DNA from: DATGZH01 sp035297265
Lineage (GTDB): Bacteria > Actinomycetota > Acidimicrobiia > Acidimicrobiales > RAAP-2
Assembly (NCBI GenBank): GCA_035297265.1
Contig: DATGZH010000064.1
Coordinates: 236,809 to 300,808 of the forward strand
DNA length: 64,000 nucleotides
Direction: 5' to 3'
Part shown: positions 1-8,347 of the stretch, in pieces
Layout of the letters: every line of letters begins with the position of its first letter
Position numbering within the stretch: the first letter of the stretch is position 1
Made by a program: the position numbers and the translations under genes
Notes under the pieces: generated by a model
The model's input: only the letters and a program-made list of their open reading frames with translations
What the model was told of the DNA's origin: nothing
Database searches by the model: none

Positions 1-1
1 C

Positions 2-280
2 ATCAAACTGGACAGTCACCACCGGGCGACGCTCGAGAAGCTCTTCGAGCACCCGACGACCCACAACCTCGAGTGGCACGACGTCCTGTCCCTCCTCGAA
101 GCGGTGGGTACGGTCACCGAGACGAGGAAGGGGAAGTTCCGGGTGGTGATCCAGTCGTCGACGATCACCATGGACCTGCCGAAGGGCCACGGTCACGACC
201 TCTCCACCGAGCAGATGGTCGACCTCCGCCACCTGCTCTCCGGGGCGGGCATCACTCCGGAGGCCGTGGCCAAGGACTGA
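2..280 (+). CDS. small HicA-like / dsRBD-like protein, 5' end outside window
   Basis: The frame is open from the first bases of the window and ends with TGA at 278-280, giving about 92 visible residues; the start codon lies just upstream, so the gene is partial. The pattern of a basic N-terminal helix, a DVLSLLEAVG segment, a beta-hairpin, an LPKGHGHDLS loop and a C-terminal LRHLLSGAGI helix resembles the dsRBD-like fold of HicA-type proteins. The catalytic His of HicA toxins is not evident and no HicB partner follows, so toxin function is not supported. It could equally be a conserved actinobacterial protein of unknown role. The family assignment is tentative. Confidence 0.5.
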   Translation: MKLDSHHRATLEKLFEHPTTHNLEWHDVLSLLEAVGTVTETRKGKFRVVIQSSTITMDLPKGHGHDLSTEQMVDLRHLLSGAGITPEAVAKD

Positions 281-392
281 TCGGCCAATCCCGGTCGGCC
301 CGAGTCCCGTACCACCACCTCGACGGCGTCCACCTCCTCCGGACGCCCCGACCGGCCCGGCGGGCCGGACGGCGAAACGACGAGGTGTGACC

Positions 393-689
393 ATGACCCG
401 ACGCGGACTGACGATCCTCCTGGCCACCACGGTGGTCGTGGCAGCGGTGCTGGTGCTGGCGCTGCACGGGGGCACGAGTCGCGCGCCCTCGACGGCGAAC
501 AGCCCGATCTCGTCGACGATCAAGCCCGTCCCCCCGAAGCCCGTCCCCCCGAAGGTGGCCGGAACGCACGCGGAGAGCCCGACGGTCGCGCCGTCCAGCT
601 CCGACAACGCCGGCATCCCCCAGGGCGGCGGCGGTGATGGCGACGGCGACAACCACGGCGGCCCGAGCGACGGCGACGGGGACGTCTGA
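393..689 (+). CDS. small membrane-anchored or exported Gly/Asp-rich protein
   Basis: This is a 98-residue protein. After TRRG comes one hydrophobic segment (about residues 6-25), then a Ser/Pro-rich stretch with two repeated KPVPPK motifs, and a Gly/Asp/Asn-rich acidic tail. I see a signal anchor or uncleaved signal peptide with a low-complexity extracytoplasmic tail and no catalytic motif. The ATG at 393 is preferred because GAGG at 382-385 lies 7 nt upstream; the in-frame GTG at 387 is too close to that site. Function unknown. It stands alone between the HicA-like gene and a convergent CoA ligase. Confidence 0.5.
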   Translation: MTRRGLTILLATTVVVAAVLVLALHGGTSRAPSTANSPISSTIKPVPPKPVPPKVAGTHAESPTVAPSSSDNAGIPQGGGGDGDGDNHGGPSDGDGDV

Positions 690-707
690 CCGCCGGCCGG
701 GCCGGCC

Positions 708-2198
708 TCAACCGGGCTCGGGACCGTCCCGGTCGGCGACCAGCTGGGCCCGGTTGAGCTTCATGGCGTCGCTCCGGGGTAGGGCATCGACGAACTCGAC
801 CGTCTTCGGCACCTTGTAGGGGGCGAGGCGGGAGCGAGCGAAGGCCACCACGTCCTCCTCGCCGAGGGTGGGCGCCTCCGGCCGGCGTTGGACGATGGCG
901 TGCACCCGGCGACCCCACTCGGGGTCACGGAGCCCCACCACCACCACGTCGGCGATGTCGGGGTGCTCGCTCAGCGCCGCCTCCACCTCGGCGGGGAACA
1001 CGTTGGCCGCGCCCGTCACGATCATGTCGACCCGCCGGTCGGCCATGTAGACCCAACCCTCGTCGTCCATCCAGCCGAGGTCGCCCACGGTGACGAAGCC
1101 GTCCGAGGTCAGCGCGAGCTGGGGCACGTCGCCGATGTAGGTGGCGGCGGGCCCGTCGGGCATCTTCGTGTAGATGCCGCCGATCTCCCCCCGGGGCAGC
1201 TCCAACCCGTCGGGGTCGAGGATCTTGATCTCGGTCGGCGGGAAGCCCCGGCCGAGGGTGCCGGGGTGCTCGAGCCACTCGTCGCCGCGGCACACGATGA
1301 GTCCGGCCGCCTCCGAGGAGCCGTAACTCAAGAAGAACCGCTCCGGGCCGATGAGGTCGCACCAGAACCGGCCGAGCCACTCGGGCAGCGGGGCGGCCCC
1401 CTGCTGCACCCAGTCGAGGCTCGACAGGTCGCGTCGGGTGACGCCCTCGACCTGGGCCAGGCGTTGCAGCATGGGCGTCGCCCCGATGAACCCGGTGACC
1501 CGGTGGCGCTCGACGAGGTCGATGATGCGGGGGGCGTTGAAGCGCTCGAGGAGGACGACCTCGTCGCCGGCCATGAGGTTGCGGGTCGCGGTGAACCCGT
1601 TGGTGTGGTACAGCGGCGCCGGCAGGAGGACGATCTGGGGCCGGGGCAGCGGCCCGTAGTACTCGACCACCGTCGACGTGTAGGTGCCCGACGGGTAGTA
1701 GACGCCCGGACCCTTCTGGACGATCACCTTGGGCGAGCCGGTCGAACCCGAGCTGCACACCCCCCAGCCGTGCGGCGGGACCACGTCGGGAAGCGGGCCG
1801 TCGTCCTCGTCGGCCGCCTCGTCGAAGAGGTCGGGGTGCGAGGCGTCCACGATGAGGCGGGGTTCGATGACCGACAGCAGCCGGCCGAGCTCCCACTCGG
1901 GGAGGTCCCAGCGCATCGGGATGACGACGGCGCCCACCTTCCAGCCGGCGAAATCGGCGACGAGGTGCTCCGGCGAGTTCCGGAGGCAGACGGCGAGGTG
2001 GTCGCCCACACCGAGCCCCCGGGCGGCGAAGACCCGGGCCAGCTGGCTCGAGCGCCGGTCGAGCTCGCCGAACGTGAGCGCCGCCTCCCCGCCGTCTTCG
2101 GCCACGAAGACGAGGGCCACGTCGTCAGGCCGCTCCTCGGCCACCTGGTGCAGCCGCGTCCCGTTCGGGATGCCCTCTTCGAGCGGGACGGTGATCAT
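708..2198 (-). CDS. AMP-dependent acyl-CoA ligase (ANL superfamily)
   Basis: This 496-residue protein should activate a carboxylic acid to its CoA thioester with ATP. The P-loop SSGSTGSPK, the A5-type YGSSEAAG, the TVGDLGW/DRRVDMIV hinge region and a C-terminal lysine in DAMKLNR (the position of the catalytic ANL lysine) are all present. The ATG is preceded by AAGGAG at good spacing. It is divergent from the acyl-CoA dehydrogenase/kinase operon starting at 2317, which suggests it supplies that pathway. Substrate cannot be read; the length suits medium-chain, aromatic or cyclic acid ligases. Confidence 0.85.
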   Translation of the reverse strand: MITVPLEEGIPNGTRLHQVAEERPDDVALVFVAEDGGEAALTFGELDRRSSQLARVFAARGLGVGDHLAVCLRNSPEHLVADFAGWKVGAVVIPMRWDLPEWELGRLLSVIEPRLIVDASHPDLFDEAADEDDGPLPDVVPPHGWGVCSSGSTGSPKVIVQKGPGVYYPSGTYTSTVVEYYGPLPRPQIVLLPAPLYHTNGFTATRNLMAGDEVVLLERFNAPRIIDLVERHRVTGFIGATPMLQRLAQVEGVTRRDLSSLDWVQQGAAPLPEWLGRFWCDLIGPERFFLSYGSSEAAGLIVCRGDEWLEHPGTLGRGFPPTEIKILDPDGLELPRGEIGGIYTKMPDGPAATYIGDVPQLALTSDGFVTVGDLGWMDDEGWVYMADRRVDMIVTGAANVFPAEVEAALSEHPDIADVVVVGLRDPEWGRRVHAIVQRRPEAPTLGEEDVVAFARSRLAPYKVPKTVEFVDALPRSDAMKLNRAQLVADRDGPEPG

Positions 2199-2279
2199 CG
2201 GCGGGGGCTCCTTCCTCGTGCCGGCCGCATACTAAGAGAGTGCCCCGACCGACGGAGCCAGACGCCGCCGGGGGCCCCC

Positions 2280-2310
2280 TTGGACCCGGGTCCTGGCCCA
2301 CTCGTATGAT
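2280..2310 (+). promoter_or_regulatory. sigma-70-like promoter for a leaderless mRNA
   Basis: TATGAT at 2305-2310 is a near-consensus -10 box, with TTGGAC at 2280-2285 as a possible -35 (19-nt spacer). The predicted transcription start, 7 nt after the -10, falls on the GTG at 2317, and there is no Shine-Dalgarno before that GTG. This is the geometry of leaderless transcripts common in Actinomycetota. Confidence 0.5.
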
Positions 2311-2316
2311 CGGCCG

Positions 2317-3366
2317 GTGAGCACCGTCGACACCCTCCGCTATGCCGACTACACCCTGTCGGACGAGCAGCAGGCGCTGGCCGAGGCGTTCGGGTCCTTC
2401 TTCGAGCGGGAGTCACCCGTCGAGCGGGTGCGGGCGGCCGAGCCCCTCGGCTTCGACCGGGAGCTGTGGGACCACCTGAGCGAGTTGCGGGCCGTGGCCA
2501 TGGGGGTCCCCGAGGCCCAGGGCGGCGACGGCGCCGGGCTGGCCGAGCTGGTGCTCGTCACCGAGGCCCTGGGCCGGCACCTCGCCCCGGTCCCCCTTGT
2601 CGAGGCGGCCGCCGCGGCCCGGCTCCTCGCCCGGGCCGGTGGCCCCGAGGAGCTGCTCTTCCAGGTGACCGGGGGCGAGCAGCTGCCAACGCTCGCCCTC
2701 CACCCGGCCGTCCCGGGCCGGGCCCAGCTCGTCCCGGCCGCCGCCGTGGCCGACGTCGTCGTCGGTCTCGTGGGCGAGGAGCTCGTCGTGACCCGGCCGT
2801 CGGCCCCGCCCCGGGCGCCGGCCAACCAGGGGTCGGCCCCCGTCGCCTGGTGGGACCCCGGGGCGTCCGGGACCGAGACGACCGTCCTCAGCCGCGGCGG
2901 CGACGCCACCGCGGTCTTCCACGAGGCCGTGCGCGAGTGGAAGCTCCTCATGGCCGGGGCGCTCATCGGCCTGGCCGACGGGGCCCTCCGCATCGGGGTC
3001 GAGCACGCCAGGAGCCGGGAGGCCTTCGGCGCCCTGATCGGCACCTTCCAGGCGGTGGCCCACCCGCTCGTGGACGTGGCCATGGCCATCGAGACCGGCC
3101 GCCGCCTCCTGCACAAGGCGGCCTGGACCGCGGACCGCGACCCGGCGAGCCGCCCCCACCTCGTCCCGATGGCCTATCTGCACGCCACCGAGACCGCGAT
3201 GCAAGCCGGCACCGTCGGCGTGCACGTCCTCGGTGGGGTCGGGTTCACCCTCGAGGGCGACGAACAGCTCTATTTCCGCCGGGCCAAGGGCTGGACGCTC
3301 GTGGCCGGCGACCCGAAAGGCGAGCTCGCTCGCATCGCCGACGCCCTCTACGGGCCCGCGAGCTGA
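2317..3366 (+). CDS. acyl-CoA dehydrogenase, small-subunit type
   Basis: This 349-residue flavoprotein-family member has the N-terminal helical domain (LSDEQQALAEAFGSFF), a shortened middle beta domain and the C-terminal helical bundle with ARSREAFGALIGTFQAV and the HVLGGVGFTLEGD segment. It is shorter than typical acyl-CoA dehydrogenases and lacks the usual ERxLGLPR tail, as in the small partner of heteromeric (alpha2beta2) steroid-type enzymes. The larger subunit candidate follows 38 bp downstream. GTG start, probably leaderless. It probably oxidises an acyl-CoA at C2-C3 together with the next gene product. Electrons would go to ETF, which is not in the window. Confidence 0.82.
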   Translation: MSTVDTLRYADYTLSDEQQALAEAFGSFFERESPVERVRAAEPLGFDRELWDHLSELRAVAMGVPEAQGGDGAGLAELVLVTEALGRHLAPVPLVEAAAAARLLARAGGPEELLFQVTGGEQLPTLALHPAVPGRAQLVPAAAVADVVVGLVGEELVVTRPSAPPRAPANQGSAPVAWWDPGASGTETTVLSRGGDATAVFHEAVREWKLLMAGALIGLADGALRIGVEHARSREAFGALIGTFQAVAHPLVDVAMAIETGRRLLHKAAWTADRDPASRPHLVPMAYLHATETAMQAGTVGVHVLGGVGFTLEGDEQLYFRRAKGWTLVAGDPKGELARIADALYGPAS

Positions 3367-3404
3367 GCCCCGAGGACGACCGAGTCGACGAGGAGCGGAC
3401 CGAC

Positions 3405-4595
3405 ATGGACTTCAGTGCCATCGAGCTCGACCAGGAGACCCTCGACTTCTGGGCCGAGGTGCGGGCGTTCTGCGACGAGTACGTGACCGAGGAGCTCCAC
3501 GACGAGGAGCACCGCACCGGGGACGGCTTCAATCTCCGGCTCCACCTGGCCCTCGGGGCCAAAGGTTGGCTGCTGCCGACCTGGCCGGTCGAGGACGGTG
3601 GCGCCGGGCTGAACGCCATCCAGGCCTACCTCATCTCCCACGAGCTGCACCTGCGGCGGGCTCCCAACATCACCTACGGCACGACGACGATGGTGCTGCC
3701 GGCGGTCCTGCAATGGGGCAGCGACGAACTGCGGTCCGACGTGGTGCCGAAGGTGGCGAGCGGCCACGCCCGGTTCTGCCTCGGCTACAGCGAGCCCGAC
3801 TCGGGATCGGACATCGCCGCGGCCAAGACCCGGGCGGTGCGCGACGGCGAGGAGTGGGTCATCGACGGACAGAAGATGTTCACGACCGGCGCCCAGAACT
3901 GCCAGTACGCCTTCCTGCTGACCCGTACCAACCCCGAGGCGGCCAAGCACAAGGGCCTCACGATGTTCCTCTGCCCGCTCGACGACGCGGAGATCCAGGC
4001 CGTGCACACCCTCGGGGGCGAGCGCACGAACATGGTCTTCTACGACGGCATCCGCATCGCCGACAAGTACCGTCTCGGCCCGGTCGACCAGGGCTGGATG
4101 GTGCTGCTCGGGCCGCTGAACGCCGAGCACGCCATGGGCGACGAGCGGCCGATCCTCCCCCTCGAGCGGACCGGGGGCGAGAACTACGGGGTGGCCGGGG
4201 CCCACGCCTACGCCGCGGCGGTCGACTGGGCGGGCACGTCGGAGCCCGACGGGCGCCGGCCGATCGAGGACGACGTCGTCCGGCAGCGCCTGGCCCGGGC
4301 GGCCCTCGAGCTCGAGCTGGCCACCACCTCGACCGGACCGATCGGCCGCATCCTCACGTCGGAGATGTCCATCCGGGTGGCCGAGGACCTGCTGAGCCTG
4401 GTCGGGCCGCCGGGTCTCCTCCCCCGGGGCGAGGAGGGGGCTCTGGCGGGCGGCTGGCTCGAGTACGCCCACCGTTTCGCCCAGGGCACCGCCACCTACG
4501 GCGGCACCACCGACATCCACCGCAACATCCTCGCCGAGCGGTTCCTCGGCCTCCCCCGGAGCTCGCCCGGCGCCTCGAAGCCGCCGGTCGGCTGA
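3405..4595 (+). CDS. acyl-CoA dehydrogenase, large-subunit type
   Basis: This 396-residue protein shows the FAD-binding middle domain signature GYSEPDSGSDIAAAKTRA, then GQKMFTTGAQ and the C-terminal ATYGGTTDIHRNILAERFLGLPR-type tail. Gly occupies the position of the medium-chain enzyme's catalytic Glu (YEGT), as in many FadE-type enzymes whose base lies elsewhere. The frame is open far upstream, but ATG 3405 is preceded by GAGGAG and starts a normal family N-terminus (MDFSAIELD). It is sandwiched between a small acyl-CoA dehydrogenase and a phosphotransferase-like kinase, so a role on a hydroxylated or branched acyl-CoA is plausible. Confidence 0.87.
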   Translation: MDFSAIELDQETLDFWAEVRAFCDEYVTEELHDEEHRTGDGFNLRLHLALGAKGWLLPTWPVEDGGAGLNAIQAYLISHELHLRRAPNITYGTTTMVLPAVLQWGSDELRSDVVPKVASGHARFCLGYSEPDSGSDIAAAKTRAVRDGEEWVIDGQKMFTTGAQNCQYAFLLTRTNPEAAKHKGLTMFLCPLDDAEIQAVHTLGGERTNMVFYDGIRIADKYRLGPVDQGWMVLLGPLNAEHAMGDERPILPLERTGGENYGVAGAHAYAAAVDWAGTSEPDGRRPIEDDVVRQRLARAALELELATTSTGPIGRILTSEMSIRVAEDLLSLVGPPGLLPRGEEGALAGGWLEYAHRFAQGTATYGGTTDIHRNILAERFLGLPRSSPGASKPPVG

Positions 4596-4605
4596 CCAGA
4601 TCCAC

Positions 4606-4626
4606 ACCACCACCACCACCACCACC
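4606..4626 (+). repeat. (ACC)7 trinucleotide tract in intergenic leader
   Basis: Seven perfect ACC units fill most of the gap between the acyl-CoA dehydrogenase and the kinase gene, ending directly before the AGGGGAG ribosome-binding site. Such a tract can slip during replication and could change spacing or mRNA structure, but that is inference. Confidence 0.8.
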
Positions 4627-4641
4627 AGAGGGGAGCTGCCG

Positions 4642-5676
4642 ATGGCCGACGACACCCGCCGGACGGTCGGCGTGGTCGACACCGACGAGCTACTCGCCCG
4701 GGTCAGCCAAGCCGCGCAGGCCTTCGCCCCCGGATCGTCGCTGAGCACGGTCGAGCCCCTCCAGGGCGGCAGCTCGAGCCTCACCTACCGGGCGACCCTC
4801 GAGGGCGGGCCGGTCGACGTCATCGTCGTGAAGGTGGCCCCGCCCGGTGTGCCGCCGGTCCGCAACCGCGACGTCCTGCGCCAGGCGAGGGTGCTGCAGG
4901 CGTTGGGCGGCGTGCCGGGTGTGCCGGTCCCCGAGGTGTACTTCTCCGACGAGGGAGACCCACCCGACGTCCCGCCCTTCTTCGCCATGTCCTACGTCGA
5001 GGGGGAGTCCTTCGAGCCCATCTTGAACACCGAGGGCGACCCGAGCCCCGAGGACCTCCGGGCCCGGGCGCTGACCTCCGCCCGGGTCCTGGCCGACCTC
5101 CAGGCGGCGGACCCCCGGGGCATCGGCCTGGCGGGCGAGCCCGAGGTCGACCTGGCCGGCGAGATCGAGCGCTGGGTCCGCCTGTTCGCCACCGTCGACG
5201 ACGAGCTGAAGCCCCGTTCCGACGAGGCGGCCCAGGCGCTGCACGACACGATGCCCGCCGCCCTCCCGTCGGTCGTGCTCCACGGCGACTACCGCCTCGG
5301 CAACATGCAGTGCGTCGGCCCGGAGATCCGGGCCATCATCGACTGGGAGATCTGGTCGCCGTCGGACCCGCGCATCGACGTCACGTGGTGGCTGATGTTC
5401 ACCGACCAGGGTCACCACCCCGCGGCCCGTCGCCAAGCGGCGCCGGGCATGCTCTCGGCCGACGAGCTCCTCGCCGCCTACACCGAGGCCCGGGGCGCTC
5501 CGCTCCCCGACCTCGACTGGTTCCACGCCCTCACCCGCTTCAAGGAGGCCGCGGCCACCGCGCTCATCGTGAAGCACCTGCGTCGGCGCCAGGGCGTGGT
5601 GGCGGCCGACGAGTTCGGGGCGGGCCAGATCCCACAGCTCATCGTGGACACGCTCACGATCCTGGGGCGCGACTGA
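4642..5676 (+). CDS. APH/ACAD10-11-type phosphotransferase (small-molecule kinase)
   Basis: This 344-residue protein kinase-like fold enzyme belongs to the aminoglycoside phosphotransferase/choline kinase family. Visible motifs are the N-lobe GGSSSLTYRA loop, the catalytic loop HGDYRLGN and the metal-binding IDWEIW. Members next to acyl-CoA dehydrogenases (LvaA in Pseudomonas levulinate catabolism; the APH domain fused to ACAD10/11 in animals) phosphorylate the hydroxyl of 4-hydroxyacyl-CoAs rather than antibiotics. The RBS AGGGGAG precedes the ATG. It follows two acyl-CoA dehydrogenases in the same orientation, so the same role is a reasonable inference; antibiotic resistance is unlikely. 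Confidence 0.82.
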   Translation: MADDTRRTVGVVDTDELLARVSQAAQAFAPGSSLSTVEPLQGGSSSLTYRATLEGGPVDVIVVKVAPPGVPPVRNRDVLRQARVLQALGGVPGVPVPEVYFSDEGDPPDVPPFFAMSYVEGESFEPILNTEGDPSPEDLRARALTSARVLADLQAADPRGIGLAGEPEVDLAGEIERWVRLFATVDDELKPRSDEAAQALHDTMPAALPSVVLHGDYRLGNMQCVGPEIRAIIDWEIWSPSDPRIDVTWWLMFTDQGHHPAARRQAAPGMLSADELLAAYTEARGAPLPDLDWFHALTRFKEAAATALIVKHLRRRQGVVAADEFGAGQIPQLIVDTLTILGRD

Positions 5677-5721
5677 CGGTCGGACCGCCCAGCCGTGGCC
5701 CACAGCCGCGCCGGATGAAGC

Positions 5722-6837
5722 TCAGCCGGTCACGCCGTCGGCCCGGAGGGCGGCGATCTCCTCGTCGGCGAAGCCGTAGGCCGAGAGCACGTCGTCGGTG
5801 TGGGCACCGCGCTCGGGAGGGGGCCCGGCCATCTCGCCCGGCGTGCGGCTGAACCGGGGCGCCGGGGCGGGCTGCCAGCGGCCGTGGCGCTCGACGATCG
5901 TGCCCCGGGCGGCGATGTGGGGATGGGTGGGGAGTTCGGCCATCTCGAGCACCGGGGCCACGCAGGCGTCGGTCCCGGCCATGGCGGCACACCACTCGTC
6001 GCGGCCCTTGGTGGCGAAGGTCTCGCCGAACCGTCGGCGCAGCTCGGGCCAGCCGGACCGGTCCATCTGGTCCGGCAGCTCCGCCGGGTCGAGACCCAGG
6101 CCGGCGAGGAGCGCCGCGTAGAACTGGGGCTCGATGGCCCCGACGGCCACCCACTTCCCGTCCGCCGTCTCGTAGACGTCGTAGAAGGGGGCGCCGGAGT
6201 CGAGCATGTTGGCGCCCCGCTGGTGCACCCAGTCGGCCATGCCGAAGAACATGGTGAGAAGCAGGGCGCTGCCGTCGACCATCGCCGCGTCCACCACCTG
6301 GCCCTGTCCGCTCGTGCGGGCCTCGAGCAGGCCGGCGAGGACGCCGAAGCAGAGGAACATGGCCCCGCCGCCGAAGTCGCCCACGAGATTGAGAGGCGGC
6401 GTCGGGGGCTGGTCGGCCCGGCCGATCATGCCGAGCGGCCCGGCGACGGCGATGTAGTCGACGTCGTGGCCCGCCTCCATGGCGAGCGGCCCGTCCTGCC
6501 CGAAGCCGGTCATCCGGCCGTAGACGAGGCGCTCGTTGCGGTCGAGACAGACGTCGGGCCCGAGGCCCATCCGCTCCATCACCCCCGGCCGGAAGCCCTC
6601 GATGAGGGCGTCGGCCCCCTCGACCATCCGCAGGACCACCTCGGCGCCCTCGGGACGACGAAGGTCGACGCCGACCGAGCGGCGGCCCCGGTCCATGACG
6701 TTCGGCGCGTAGCGAGCCACCGGGCGATCGACCCGCACCACGTCGGCGCCCATGTCGGAGAGCATCATGCCGGCGAAGGGGACGGGGCCGATGGCCGCCA
6801 TCTCGACCACCCGCAGACCGGTGAGGGGCCCGCTCAC
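5722..6837 (-). CDS. alpha-methylacyl-CoA racemase-like CaiB/BaiF protein
   Basis: This 371-residue class III CoA-transferase-fold protein matches the racemase subgroup. The opening GLRVVEMAAIGPVPFAGMML is typical. The three catalytic residues known from mycobacterial MCR (His126, Asp156, Glu241) have counterparts at His124 (AGHDVDY), Asp154 (VGDFGGG) and Glu236 (AIEPQFY). It should epimerise 2-methylacyl-CoAs so that branched or steroid side chains can enter beta-oxidation. Its ATG overlaps the stop of the upstream CoA ligase by 4 bp, so it is translationally coupled to activation. Last gene of the transporter operon. Confidence 0.87.
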   Translation of the reverse strand: MSGPLTGLRVVEMAAIGPVPFAGMMLSDMGADVVRVDRPVARYAPNVMDRGRRSVGVDLRRPEGAEVVLRMVEGADALIEGFRPGVMERMGLGPDVCLDRNERLVYGRMTGFGQDGPLAMEAGHDVDYIAVAGPLGMIGRADQPPTPPLNLVGDFGGGAMFLCFGVLAGLLEARTSGQGQVVDAAMVDGSALLLTMFFGMADWVHQRGANMLDSGAPFYDVYETADGKWVAVGAIEPQFYAALLAGLGLDPAELPDQMDRSGWPELRRRFGETFATKGRDEWCAAMAGTDACVAPVLEMAELPTHPHIAARGTIVERHGRWQPAPAPRFSRTPGEMAGPPPERGAHTDDVLSAYGFADEEIAALRADGVTG

Positions 6838-8321
6838 GACGGCGCCGCCGTACCGGAACGCTCCTCGCGCAGCTGGTGCTTGCGCACCTTGCCCGTGGGC
6901 TCCCGGGGGATCTCGTCGACGAACTCGATGGTCCGGGGCAGCTTGAAGTCGGCGAGGCGCTCGGCCAGGCGGGCCCGGATGGCCGCCTCGTCCGGGGCCA
7001 CGCCGGTCTTCAGGGCCACGATGGCGTGCACCCGCTGGCCCATGCGCTCGTCGGGGAGGCCGATGACCGCGGAGTCCGCCACGTCGGGGTCCTCGGCGAG
7101 CGCCGACTCCACCTCGGCCGGGTAGATGTTGACGCCGCCGGCGACGATCAGGTCGGTCCGGCGGTCGGCGATGTAGAGGTAGCCGTCGGGGTCGAGCCAG
7201 CCGAGGTCGCCGGCGGTGAAGTAGTCGCCCCGGTAGGCGGCGGCCGTCTTCTCGGGGTCACCCCGATAGGCGAAGCGGTAGCCGCCCATCGGCGAGATGT
7301 AGATCATCCCGACCTCGCCGGTCGGTGCGTCCTCGCCGTTCTCGTCGAGCACCCGGACGTGCAGGCCCGGGAAGGGACGGCCCACGCTGCCCGGCTTGAA
7401 CAGCCACTCGCCGGGTGAGATGACCGTGCCCATGCCCTCGGTGGCGCCGTAGAACTCCCAGAGCGTTCCCGGCGGGAACACGTCCAGGATGCGCCACTTG
7501 AGGGGGACCGGGCAGAGCGCCGCGGCGTGGAGGATCATCCGGATGCTCGAGCGGTCGTAGCGCTCCCAGTCGGCGTCGAGGAGCCGCACGAAGTGGGCGG
7601 GCACCATGAAGGCCCGGTTCACCCGGTGCTGCTCGATGAGCGACAGGCAGCGCTCGCCCACGAAGCCGTCCTGGACGATGACCCGGCCCCCTTCCCAGAG
7701 GGCGTACTCGGCGTAGGCGCTCGGCGCCGTGTGGTAGCAGGGCCCGCAGATGAGCGACACGGCGTCGGGCCCGTAGCCCCAGAAGGCGGCCACGGGGGTG
7801 GTGGTGGCCACCGGGAGCGGGGACGGCGCTGGCCGCTCGACCGCCTTCGGGCGTCCGGTGGTGCCCGACGTATAGCCCATCATCGCCGGGGGGGTGTTGA
7901 GGAAGTCGGTCCGCGGCGGGGTGGCCGCCGGCTGCAGCTGGTCGAGCGTCCCGACGTCGATCTCGGGGACGCCGCCCACACCGGGGCCCAAGCCCTCGAC
8001 GAAGAGCACCTTCATCCCCGAGTCGGAGACGATGTACTCGGCCTCGAACTGGGTGAGACGGTAGGAGAGGGGCACCCACAGCGCTCCCAGCCGGGCGATG
8101 GCGTGGGTGATCACGAACCACTCCGACCGGTTGTGGAGCATCATGCCGACGGTCTCGCCGACCCCCACGCCGCGGCCGGCCAGATCGAGGGCGACCGCGT
8201 TGGCCCGCTGGTCGAGCTCCTCGTAGGTCATCGTCCGGTGACCCTCGACGAGGGCCACCCGTCCCCGGTCGGCCGCCGCCACCCCGGCCACGCCGCGCGG
8301 GTGCCGACCGACCTGGCTCAC
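6834..8321 (-). CDS. AMP-dependent acyl-CoA ligase
   Basis: This 495-residue ANL enzyme has the P-loop YTSGTTGRPK, A5 YGATEGMG, hinge TAGDLGW/DRRTDLIVAGG and the catalytic Lys in PREPTGKVRKHQ, so it looks fully active. It forms an acyl-CoA from an acid, ATP and CoA. It lies 26 bp after livF and overlaps the racemase gene, so import, activation and epimerisation are encoded in one transcript. The order suggests the substrate is a branched or cyclic carboxylic acid brought in by the Liv-type transporter. It is diverged from the ligase at 708-2198. Confidence 0.88.
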   Translation of the reverse strand: MSQVGRHPRGVAGVAAADRGRVALVEGHRTMTYEELDQRANAVALDLAGRGVGVGETVGMMLHNRSEWFVITHAIARLGALWVPLSYRLTQFEAEYIVSDSGMKVLFVEGLGPGVGGVPEIDVGTLDQLQPAATPPRTDFLNTPPAMMGYTSGTTGRPKAVERPAPSPLPVATTTPVAAFWGYGPDAVSLICGPCYHTAPSAYAEYALWEGGRVIVQDGFVGERCLSLIEQHRVNRAFMVPAHFVRLLDADWERYDRSSIRMILHAAALCPVPLKWRILDVFPPGTLWEFYGATEGMGTVISPGEWLFKPGSVGRPFPGLHVRVLDENGEDAPTGEVGMIYISPMGGYRFAYRGDPEKTAAAYRGDYFTAGDLGWLDPDGYLYIADRRTDLIVAGGVNIYPAEVESALAEDPDVADSAVIGLPDERMGQRVHAIVALKTGVAPDEAAIRARLAERLADFKLPRTIEFVDEIPREPTGKVRKHQLREERSGTAAPS

Positions 8322-8347
8322 TTCGACACTCCTCCCCTCAGCCGACG

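Noticed and set aside
2..280. HicA toxin of a toxin-antitoxin pair
   Set aside because: No HicB follows and the HicA catalytic His is not visible; only fold-level resemblance is claimed.
888..2309. Long plus-strand open frame (473 codons) opposite the CoA ligase
   Set aside because: It is antisense to a gene with full ANL motifs, rich in Arg/Gly/His/Val, with no RBS or family pattern; a GC-rich shadow.
4642..5676. Antibiotic resistance kinase
   Set aside because: APH-like motifs alone do not show resistance; the acyl-CoA dehydrogenase neighbours fit the LvaA/ACAD11-type role better.
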